Source of the DNA: Aporrectodea caliginosa
Taxonomy: Eukaryota > Annelida > Clitellata > Crassiclitellata > Lumbricidae
Assembly: GCA_020284085.1 (NCBI GenBank)
Contig: JACEVL010000081.1
Coordinates: forward strand, 1,031,501 to 1,095,500
DNA length: 64,000 nucleotides
Direction of reading: 5' to 3'
Part shown: one piece after another, positions 56,470-64,000 of the stretch
Layout: every line of letters starts with the position of its first letter
Numbering within the stretch: the first letter of the stretch is position 1
Position numbers and translations under genes: made by a program
Notes under the pieces: model-generated
Databases searched by the model: none
What the model was told of the DNA's origin: nothing
The model's input: the letters and a program-made list of their open reading frames with translations, nothing else

Positions 56470-57100
56470 TATAGCCTACTGGTCACGATCTGCGCCCACG
56501 CTCACATACCATTAGGCTAACCGTGTTCTTTCTAGATTTGATTCCCTCACCAGGCGCGGTTTCCTGGCTAGGATGTTGTACAGCTAGGCCATAGTGTTTT
56601 TTAGTTTACTATTTACTAACTTTTCCACTACTATTTGATAACTTGGTATAACTTTGTATGTACAGCGCCGTGCGTTTGCCAGCGTTTAATAAACACACTT
56701 ACTTTACTTACTTACTTTAAAACACATGTCATAGTGTTATTTCATCACACCTTTTTCCTTTTCAGTGACTTGGGATTTTGTGGTACACTTTTGGCCAATC
56801 TTGGGAATTTTGTTGGAAGATCATGGGATTTATGAAAATGGAGTGGTAGCACTGAGCACGTTGGGCCTACTTCCTGGAATCAGAGAAGTTTGTGGCCTAT
56901 TTGTAAACATCGTTCGTACAATCTCTAGAATAAAACTTGTCTATAAAGAAATATTTGGATCTTGCCTGGAACCGATTCTGACCCTACCTGCCTATCGATT
57001 TTGTTTTGACTGAGCGCCTGTGAGTAAGCGGGTTTCCTGCGACTTAACCTATTTGTGAGCTGTAGAAATCTCGAGAATTTAGTTACATAATACGACGTGC
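56470..57100. other. No gene recognised
   Basis: An 82-codon frame (56765-57013) covers the right end of the possible composite hAT. No recognisable protein. Confidence 0.4.
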
Positions 57101-57107
57101 AGATTTA

Positions 57108-57597
57108 GGTAATCCCGTAGTTTAGGTTGCTAAATTATTTCAATGTCTTCAATGCCGTACTTGACGTTGGTAAGTAAGCACTCTACCGATGTCCATCATA
57201 ACTATCATCAATCCCGCTTCCATTTCATGGAGAATTATTTTTAATTAATCCAGCTTCCATTTAATGAAAAAATGACCCAACTTCTATTTAACCAGAAAAA
57301 TATTTTTCATCAATGGAACTTTTATTTAGGCAAAGAACTTTTCTCATGAGTCCACCTTCTACTTAAGGTAACAATTATTTTCATTATTCCAGCTTCTATT
57401 GCATCAGAAACTTAGTTTCATCAATCCAGCTTCTATTTACGATAAAAATTATTTATATCAATCCAACTTCTATTTAAAGACAGAAATGGTTTCATCAATC
57501 CCACTTCGAGTTAGCTAAACAATTTTTTCCCTCAATCCAGCTTCCGTTTTAATTTTACGATATAAAATAATTTAGCAACCTAAACTACGGGTTTACC
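57108..57597. mobile_element. 490-bp TIR element filled by a degenerate minisatellite
   Basis: GGTAATCCCGTAGTTTAGG opposes the inverse right end GGTAAACCCGTAGTTTAGG. The match continues through TTGCTAAATTATTT, about 30 bp. The interior is about nine degenerate 35-45-bp units with TTTCATCAATCCAGCTTCTA. No coding frame, no clear target duplication. Confidence 0.8.
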
Positions 57598-57610
57598 ATC
57601 TTGATAACTT

Positions 57611-57690
57611 GGCAAGCTTATACTATCGGGGGCTGAAGGATTTATAATGCGTAAGTTTACTGGCGTCGTGAGTGTCTGTTAGGGCACAGA
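57611..57690 (+). mobile_element. MITE with ATCGGGGGCTGAAGGAT terminus, truncated copy 2
   Basis: CTATCGGGGGCTGAAGGATT and TTACTGGCGTCGTGAGTGTC, then diverges after GTTAGGG. Confidence 0.75.
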
Positions 57691-57699
57691 ATAGATAAA

Positions 57700-58150
57700 G
57701 ATCCCATTATGGGAATATGAGTCCTTTTTGAGTTCCATGTGGGCATGCTGGCTAGGTATTTGATAGATGGTTCTTGGAGTCAGGCATTTTGTTAATCCTC
57801 ATCCTCTGGTAGACCTAAGATAATGAATGCAATTCTGGGTAATTTAGGCCAAGGAGGTTTGTGGACAATCTACCTTGTTCTCATTGTTGTGCTTCTATGA
57901 ATGTTCATGTAGCCTTCAATCCCCCTCATCGCAGAATGCCCTCTTATACCTTCCTTGCCAATGCAGGTTTTAGTTGACCTACAGATCAAATATTGTCCAA
58001 TCTTTTCCAAGATTGATTATAATATTGTGTAAAATCTCTTACCTGAGTGTTTATGAATAACAATGCTACCTTAGTTTTTCTTATGGTGAAAAGGTGAATT
58101 TAAGATAAGATTCTCCTAGTGAGTATACAATATTCTTTTTGTGTATAGGT
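57700..58150. other. No gene recognised; possible intron
   Basis: Unique AT-rich sequence without repeats, ending in a pyrimidine-rich stretch and TATAG just before 58149. Confidence 0.35.
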
Positions 58151-58164
58151 TCTTTGGCTGAAGG

Positions 58165-58308
58165 ATGGATGTTTTAAACAATTTGGATCTGTTGCGGGAT
58201 TTGACAGGAGCCATGAACAGTAGTCATCTACCAGTTGAGGCGCTGACAGAGTATCTGAGAAAGGGTGGAGATCCAAACGCACACTACGTTATGTCACTGC
58301 TTTGTTAG
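58165..58308 (+). CDS. Possible small exon (ankyrin-like start)
   Basis: An acceptor-like TTCTTTTTGTGTATAG ends at 58148, and 16 bases later ATG opens a 47-codon frame: MDVLNNLDLLRDLTGAMNSS, then LTEYLRKGGDPNAHYV. The LxxYLxxGGDPNA pattern is like the turn between ankyrin helices, and the start is hydrophobic-helical. The frame ends in TAG at 58306. A donor could lie at 58288 (TAC/GTTATG), but its score would be modest. It sits in a repeat-poor island. The opposite strand is also open for 60 codons (58100-58282), which weakens the call. Confidence 0.3.
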   Translation: MDVLNNLDLLRDLTGAMNSSHLPVEALTEYLRKGGDPNAHYVMSLLC

Positions 58309-58767
58309 TTTAATCTTTTCTTTCTTTGTGACCTTAGTAAATTTTGTAGCTTTAGTACATAGCAGATGACAGATGGTGTTGTGCAGAATCATGCCACCTG
58401 TAGAATGACTGACTGCAATAACTACCCTTGGCTTTAATGAATGACATAGGAGTAAAATCTTGGAGGTCTACTGCAGTGAGATAGAAGCAATTATGAATAT
58501 TGTTACTGTAGTATTTAATTATGAACTCAGCATAAAGTATTTTATAAACAGCTGTGTATGTGTATTTTCACCAGTCATATTTACATGTTACTCATTACAA
58601 AGTTTATATGCATGTCACATTATCACCCCATGACCCCAATATAGTATATGTGACCAGGGTCCGATTTGTCAAAAAGAAGCAGGGGGGTCGGAAATCTATA
58701 GAACTATTAAAAATTTTCGGAGCCGCAGTAATATTTTTTACCCCCCCCTCTTATGGGCCTTCCCAGT

Positions 58768-58920
58768 CAGAGATGGGCACGATTAATTAAATTGCTTATC
58801 GATTAAAATTAGATTTAGCAAAATCTTGTAGCTAATCGATCAGGAGTGGAATTAGCTGTTTAGCTAATTAATTAGCCAATCGATTAGAATTTAATCGATT
58901 AGTTAGCCTACCCATCTCTG
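58768..58920. mobile_element. 153-bp hAT MITE
   Basis: The ends are CAGAGATGGGCACGATTAA and, inverted, CAGAGATGGGTAGGCTAA. The flanks are TTCCCAGT (58760-58767) and TTCCCAGC (58921-58928), 7 of 8. The interior is rich in AATCGATTA. Confidence 0.85.
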
Positions 58921-58929
58921 TTCCCAGCC

Positions 58930-59250
58930 TCCTTTATGTTTTCTTCCCAACACCCATCATCAGTATAATATACAATACATGTATGTGTATATATATAAAA
59001 TTATGTATATATACACAATACAATACAAAGTATACAGAACACCATTTGTAAATTGCTACAGTACAATGCAACTTTTGTTAACAAAACAATTGCCTGCTGT
59101 CACTGTGTGTTTTGCTTCAATCAGATATTTCAAATGAAATTGTGAAGATTAAATTAAAATAAAAACCTGTGAAGCCACCACACCTTGGCCACTGTCAAAC
59201 AGCCACAAATAAGAATATGTTCATACCTTAAAACACTTAATAAGCTTATT
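58930..59250. other. No gene recognised
   Basis: AT-rich sequence with short TATA repeats. Confidence 0.4.
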
Positions 59251-59259
59251 TGATTAACA

Positions 59260-59740
59260 ATGGAGCTTTCCTGACATTTTTCTGCAAAATTTCTCTTGAC
59301 AGTTTCAAAATCAATTTTCTGGCAATACTCAAACTGGCCAAATCCACAAGATAATCTTCTTGAGACATTGTAGACCTTACAAATTCTTAATTAGCTTGAA
59401 TTTGCTGAATGATCTCTCTGCAGAGGTTACTGTTTCCGGAATTAACAGTATAACCTAAACTCACACAAACATTTGGAAATAGCTCTGAAAGATTGACTGT
59501 GTTAATAAGTTCAACAGGTCAATGGTGTAAATTTTGGGCACATCCAAAAATTGTCTTATGTACGGAGGGTAAATGTTTAATTTCTGTTATGAAATCCTGA
59601 CCATTAAGGAAAGCAAGATATTGCTTTGCTAAAGTTAAAGTTTTTCTTCCAACAAACAGGCAGACATGGTTAGATATAAAATTATTTCCACAAGAAATCA
59701 AACCTTTCAGGGCTCCTGATCTGTCACCATACATTATGGA
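59260..59740 (-). pseudogene. hAT transposase C-terminal remnant, minus strand
   Basis: Reading the minus strand: LSELFPNVCVSL, then IPETVTSAERSFSKFKLIKN, then a frame change and RSTMSQEDYLVDLASLSIAR. This is the hAT dimerisation domain in its usual order. Upstream on the same strand is a 71-codon frame (59519-59734) of natural composition that probably belongs to it. Stops and a shift between the motifs show it is inactive. No TIR pair was found around it. Confidence 0.8.
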
Positions 59741-59778
59741 CGGCTTATCTACAACTTTTACTTTTCATATCTGAAGGC

Positions 59779-60036
59779 TTAAATAAATATATGCATAAAA
59801 TGGAAAAACTGCAAAATAAGTTCTATAATGTCAGACAGATGAACAGCAGAAGAGCTAACCTTCCTGATGATGAGGCTGGCCGCTGGTGATGTTGGAAACT
59901 GGATCCTATGACTCATTTCAATTGGGGTGCGTGTAATGAATGGTGGCTGGGGCCTATAGGAGACTGGAGAAAGCTGTAGTAGCATTGACCTACATATGTG
60001 AAGGGCACTGTAGGCTAGCAGGGCACTATCAATCAT
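59779..60036 (-). other. Unrecognised 85-codon frame
   Basis: Continues upstream of the hAT remnant on the same strand and could be more of the transposase gene or its 5' region. No motif recognised. Confidence 0.25.
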
Positions 60037-60147
60037 ACGCTTGCTGGACCTTGATCGGTAACTCCTCCGGCAGTAGTAGCAAAACTAAGCGGCTGGGCCA
60101 AGAACCTAACATAGGTCCAAATCAGCACACATCGAAAAGAACGATAA

Positions 60148-60300
60148 GGAAATCCCCGCCATCTTGCCAATGACGTCATCTCGAAACTATTGGAAATCCC
60201 CGCCATCTTGCCAATGACGTCATCTCGAAACTATTGGAAATCCCCGCCCTCTTGCCAATGACTCATATCGAAACTATTGGAAATCCCCGCAGTATCGATA
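60148..60300. promoter_or_regulatory. Tandem 44-bp units with YY1-, CCAAT- and CRE-like sites
   Basis: Units begin at 60148, 60192, 60236 and 60279 (partial). The first two contain CCCCGCCATCTTGCCAATG directly followed by ACGTCATC. This places a YY1-type CGCCATCTTG, a CCAAT box and the palindromic CRE TGACGTCA next to each other. The third has decayed sites (CCCTCTTG, TGACTCAT). These are classic TATA-less promoter elements in vertebrates; their use here is inference. Confidence 0.55.
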
Positions 60301-60582
60301 AGATCACGCAACCCACCGCCGAGTCAACGCGTAATTGTAGGGACTAATTTCTGTAGTGTCGTGCGTTGTTGGTCTGTGTAGGCACTAAGGTAAAGTCATC
60401 AATGCCTCATTATCGATCCAAGAATTGAACGAGTCTGGGTATCCGAGCCACTTTACGAGAGATTTCTTCCCGCGTGTTCTAATAACTTTTTCGATCCTGA
60501 ATATTTCTTGAGTAGTCTTTTGTAGCTCTTCTCGGTATTTAAAAGTTTGCGCCCCCCTGGAAAAATTCCTCCGGACGCCCAT

Positions 60583-62094
60583 GGGCGTTGATAGAACCTG
60601 TTTGTTCGTGGTTATTTGTTGCTAATAGAACAACAGTTACTGTTGTTATGTTTAAGTCGTGTAATAATGCATGGTCGTTATGGATCCAATGGTTTTCCGA
60701 AGTCCAAAACGAAAACTCTGTTGTCAGCAAAGCTTCTTGAAGTCATTGGTGTCAAGTTACCATTCGGATTCAACTTGAGTCAGCCTTTCGAGTAAAACCC
60801 AAAACATGGGCGTATTTAGGGGTGGTTTTACGGGTTCAAACCCCGAAATAAGTTTCCGGAATTTTTTTTTATATGCTTTTACATGCGAAATACAAAAAAT
60901 CAACTTTTGCTACCATCTTCAATGGAAACCCCACCCCCAATCTTAAATCCCTCCGAATTTTTTCCTGGATACGCCCATGACCCAGTATATTTAGTCGATC
61001 TGGAACACAGCTATAGGGTTTGGTCGTGCGCAGGCCTAAGACTTCTCTTTTATGGTGTAGGCTATATCGTTTCGATGACTGACCAGAAGACAAATGATAA
61101 TTCGATCGTCATTTAGAGAACTGCACTAAGTGCTGAAACTGAGTCAAAAACCACGTTCCCTTGGTGTTTGATTCGAAGATGCTCTCCTCTCAGACGGACG
61201 AAGATCGCTTTTGTGTGGCGCTCTGAAATATTGGTGATTTACATTACGATGCAGATAGAAATACTGCACAACTTTGATCTTCCGTGCAAAGACGATAAGA
61301 ACTTTGTCTCAAGGGTCCTTTACAAACATATTAATCGAGTCCCCAAAGCTAACAATTAACCAACATTGTTTATTCCCTCCATTTTTTTTTTTTTCACAGT
61401 ATTGTACTCTGTCTTTCTGTTCCAGGTTGCGGTGTGTCAGTCTGTTTTGCAAAATAAACGAATATGCATACAAATAGGCCTACACCAGCCGTATAGGCCT
61501 ACTTCTTAAAGGCGCTCTTAGTTTTCGGCTTACGATGTTTTAATTTTCATGAAACTTTGGCAACGTTAAGACTCAATTTGAAACAACGGAAATCTTATAC
61601 AGAAAAATTGCAGTTTCGCATTTTCGGGCAAACATTTTGTATCCGATTTACACAATAACAGTTTTAAAAATCTGATTAAGGAATTCCTTTCGTTGAACCA
61701 TGACAGTCAGAGACAACGAGCTTCGCTGCTGGACAACGAGGAAGGAGACATGGACGCCAGAACAAATGCAAAGTCCATCCAAGAGCATGCGGGACAAATG
61801 CAGCTTTCTCCATCTGAAGAACCAGATAACGAGATAGCGGACATGCCAAGAAACCAAAATGAACTGAATGATGAACGTAAAACTGGTACGAAGCCCAGTG
61901 ATGTCAATGGAACTGATCGTGGAAAGAACCAGTTGATGCTAGTCGTAGCCTACTTATATCGATCGATTATGCTCGTCTTGGTTTCTCTGACATTTTCTCA
62001 GTCTCGGTCTCCGGTCATGATCAAAAAGTACGACAACCCAAGTCCAATATCTCAAGATATTCTCATCGTTTATAAATATGTTCGTCGGGGCTCT
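60583..62094 (+). repeat. 1.5-kb segmental duplication, copy 2
   Basis: Collinear with 47786-49290. It differs by small indels, including a 6-base GGCCTA insertion at 61477-61482 and the presence of the ATCG that keeps the otopetrin-like frame open. It ends where the LINE begins. Confidence 0.92.
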
Positions 62095-62097
62095 TGA
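61693..62097 (+). pseudogene. Otopetrin-like N-terminal fragment, copy 2
   Basis: 134 open codons containing the same MDARTNAKSIQEHAG N-terminus and the first hydrophobic segment (LMLVVAYLYRSIMLVLVSLT), uninterrupted here. It starts 19 codons further upstream than in copy 1. The frame is truncated at KYVRR by the LINE inserted at about 62095, so the channel-forming part is absent. Confidence 0.5.
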
Positions 62098-62285
62098 AAC
62101 TCCGCCTCAGGTTCCTGCTATGGAACCTGTGCCGGTCCCAAGCCCGGGTAAAGGAGGAGGGTTCCGCGGAGGGTTTGCAGCCCTCCCGGGTAAAACAAAT
62201 TACCGCAACAGAAACGACACAGATTAACTACAATTACACTGTCGAAGCTGGTCCGAGGAGAGACGGGAAGGTGGAAGACCTATTA
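62096..62285 (+). other. LINE 5' leader with predicted hairpins
   Basis: GGTTCC-TGCTAT-GGAACC can form a 6-bp stem. Next CCGG-TCCCAAGC-CCGG forms a 4-bp stem, followed by AAAGGAGGAGGG and then GGAGGG-TTTGCAG-CCCTCC. The first two hairpins have counterparts in the short elements at 7655 and 55199. The frame is open from 62076, but the first Met that fits the endonuclease is 62286. Confidence 0.6.
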
Positions 62286-64000
62286 ATGACGAGTAATGGT
62301 GAAAGCCGTAAGGAAGCCACGACTCAGAAGACCCAGATCTTGACGGCCAAAGCTAAGACACGGATAGGATGCTGGAATGTAAGGACGATGTACGCTACGG
62401 GAAGGTTGGCGCAAGTGCTAGCTGAGATGAGGAAATACAAACTGGATATATTGGGATTGAGTGAGATCAGATGGACTGGGAGCGGTATTATTACATCTGA
62501 AGGAATGAATATATACCACTCTGGAGGAACAAGACATGAAAGAGGAGTGGGTATAGCAATCGATGCAAGAATGGCAGCGGCTGTAATTGGATGGGAGCCG
62601 GTAAGCGACAGAATCATCACCATCAGGATCCAGACTAGACATACGAAGACAACTATCATACAGGTGTATGCACCAACAAACATAGCCACGGACGAGGTAA
62701 AAGACGAATTTTATGAACAGCTGCAGGATGTCATAGACGCAGTACCGGGACACGACCAGAAAATAGTCATGGGCGACTTCAACGCGCAGATAGGGAGGGA
62801 TAGAGAGGGGTGGGCGGATGTGATAGGAGCAGAGGCTGCCGGAGAAAGGAACGACAATGGAGAGAGAATGCTCAGTTTTTGCAGCAACTACAAACTAAAG
62901 ATAGGAGGAAGCATGTTCAAACATAAGACCATTCATAAAGAGACCTGGAGATCCCCGGATGGGAGGACTACTCACCAGATCGATCACATCTGCATTTGTA
63001 AGAGATGGGCGACGGCGATGCAGGACGTGAGGGTGTACAGAGGAGCTGACGCTGCCTCAGATCACCACTTGGTTATTGCGACACTTAAACTGAAGTTGAA
63101 GAAACGAACGGAAAAACAGCAACATGGGATAATAGATGTGGCCAAGTTAATCAGGAAGGAGGTGCAGGAAACGTTTCAGCTGGAATTAAAGAACCGATTT
63201 GAAGTCCTGGGTGAACAGGGAGCAGAACAGGAGTCAATAGAGGAAAGCTGGACGAGGATAAAAAACACGATAAATGAAACGGCGAAAGAAGTGATCGGGT
63301 TGAGAAGGGGAACAAGGAAGGAAACATGGATCAGGGAGGGTACATGGAGAGCAATTGACGAACGCAGAGAACTCAAAAGCAGGAGAGAACAAGCATACAA
63401 CAGAGGAACATATGCAGAGGATCTATGCGAAGACTATCGAAGGAAGGATAAGGAGGTAAAGAAGCGCTGCAGAGAGGATAAGAAAGTGTGGACGGAGGAT
63501 CGTCTGGAGGAGGCAGAGAGGGCGGCAGAGAGAGGAGACTCCAAGACACTATACAAGATCACAAAAGAGTTAACGGGAGGGATGACGCAAAAGCTACCAA
63601 TTAGAGATGCTGCAGGAAACACGCTTCGAACACACGAGGAACAGGCAGCAAGATGGAGACAACACTTTGACAAAATCCTGAATTGCCCAGAGCCAGAGAT
63701 TATGCACGACTTCTCACAGGATCAGTGTTTACAAACTTTGGATGTGAACTTGGATGATATCACGGAGAAGGAGGTAGAGGATGCGATGAGAAGACTAAAG
63801 AATGGAAAATCTGCAGGAATTGATGATATTCAACCAGAACTGCTAAAAAATGGAGGGAGAGAGATGAACAAGATCCTGGCGCACCTATGCAATATGATAT
63901 GGAGGACCGGGGAGGTTCCAAGAGATTGGCGAGATGGGATCATCATACCGCTACCGAAGAAAGGGAACCTTAGTGATTGCAACAATTGGAGAGGAATCAC
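62286..64000 (+). CDS. LINE ORF2: endonuclease plus reverse transcriptase (partial at window end)
   Basis: Uninterrupted frame of at least 571 codons, still open at the last base. Residues 27-270 form an exonuclease-endonuclease-phosphatase domain with the expected catalytic landmarks in order: RIGCWNVRTM (Asn), LSEIRW (Glu), VYAPTN, MGDFNAQIG (Asp/Asn), QIDHI and SDHH (Asp-His). It nicks genomic DNA to prime reverse transcription. Residues 270-470 are charged and helical. The RT begins at about 495: KNGKSAGIDDIQPELL (RT motif 1/2 region), then PLPKKGNLSDCNNWRGIT. The catalytic YADD box would lie beyond the window. The endonuclease style (CFDP2/RTE-like) matches the C-terminal remnants at 18310 and 34265, so one clade probably made all three. 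No stop or frameshift was found, so this copy may be recent and possibly active. It interrupts duplication copy 2. Confidence 0.93.
   Translation, partial: MTSNGESRKEATTQKTQILTAKAKTRIGCWNVRTMYATGRLAQVLAEMRKYKLDILGLSEIRWTGSGIITSEGMNIYHSGGTRHERGVGIAIDARMAAAVIGWEPVSDRIITIRIQTRHTKTTIIQVYAPTNIATDEVKDEFYEQLQDVIDAVPGHDQKIVMGDFNAQIGRDREGWADVIGAEAAGERNDNGERMLSFCSNYKLKIGGSMFKHKTIHKETWRSPDGRTTHQIDHICICKRWATAMQDVRVYRGADAASDHHLVIATLKLKLKKRTEKQQHGIIDVAKLIRKEVQETFQLELKNRFEVLGEQGAEQESIEESWTRIKNTINETAKEVIGLRRGTRKETWIREGTWRAIDERRELKSRREQAYNRGTYAEDLCEDYRRKDKEVKKRCREDKKVWTEDRLEEAERAAERGDSKTLYKITKELTGGMTQKLPIRDAAGNTLRTHEEQAARWRQHFDKILNCPEPEIMHDFSQDQCLQTLDVNLDDITEKEVEDAMRRLKNGKSAGIDDIQPELLKNGGREMNKILAHLCNMIWRTGEVPRDWRDGIIIPLPKKGNLSDCNNWRGI

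Larger units (their letters stand above)
54128..56854. mobile_element. Possible large composite hAT
   Basis: The left end CAGTGCGACCACTCC and the inverse right end CAGTGCTACCACTCC match at 14 of 15. The flanks ACAACGTT (54120-54127) and AGCACGTT (56855-56862) agree at 6 of 8. Both sub-terminal zones repeat CTTGGGATTTTG-like sequence. The interior consists of other elements (LINE, SINE, MITE), so the pairing is plausible rather than proven. Confidence 0.45.

Overview
This looks like a gene-poor, repeat-rich stretch of an invertebrate animal nuclear genome. The evidence is long simple repeats (ACAT, TA, TC, CAT, GAT, TAC, GT), tRNA-derived SINEs, several LINE clades, many hAT-type DNA transposons and a rhodopsin-class GPCR; there is no bacterial or phage gene organisation. 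The 8-base palindrome TAGGCCTA occurs more than 30 times where about one is expected. I have the impression of a marine invertebrate, possibly an echinoderm or other ambulacrarian, but the window does not prove this.

Layout. 0-6 kb: a small palindromic element, a tRNA-SINE split by a hAT element (2701-3972), long ACAT arrays and an L2/CR1 LINE remnant. 6.6-8.7 kb: a decayed hAT element holding a MITE, a short LINE-derived element and a second tiny hAT. 9.4-11.8 kb: AT and ACAG repeats and a large perfect inverted repeat. 12.7-14.2 kb: the longest non-repeat ORF (486 codons), a serine-rich protein with a C-terminal coiled coil. 15.5-22 kb: TC, GTA and GGTAGC arrays and LINE/SINE fragments. 23.7-24.8 kb, minus strand: an intact 381-residue class A GPCR, the only confidently functional gene. 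25.9-29 kb: a 27-bp minisatellite, a reverse-transcriptase remnant and a 33-bp minisatellite. 29.8-35.3 kb: an L2/CR1 3' half, SINEs and a foldback-like element. 37.3-38.8 kb: a hAT with transposase remnant. 40-46.4 kb: GAT array, LINE remnant, a hAT built of CGGGTA-type repeats, and a 1.2-kb satellite of 12-bp units. 46.5-53.7 kb: a TIR element with 9-bp target duplication, a 250-bp GT tract, one copy of a 1.5-kb duplication that includes a broken otopetrin-like gene, LINE 3' ends and two hATs with target duplications. 54-57.6 kb: a composite of LINE, SINE and MITE pieces. 57.7-60.3 kb: a possible small exon, another tiny hAT, a hAT transposase remnant and a tandem array of YY1/CCAAT/CRE-like sites. 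60.6-62.1 kb: the second copy of the 1.5-kb duplication. 62.1-64 kb: the 5' part of a LINE with an open endonuclease-RT frame running off the window.

What stands out. (1) TAGGCCTA: two duplicate pairs differ by exactly six bases (GGCCTA beside TA); in an ACAT array and a decayed LINE frame, deleting the inserted bases restores the periodicity or frame. This suggests a dispersed micro-insertion or excision-footprint process (TA-GGCC-TA). (2) Eight TIR elements have 8-bp target duplications, and three places hold hAT transposase remnants, so hATs have been a dominant force here. (3) A LINE 5' leader and a family of short non-coding elements share a hairpin motif with a compensatory base change, pointing to a conserved RNA structure. 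The cellular genes show no operon-like relationship; most of the window is best read as layered transposon history.
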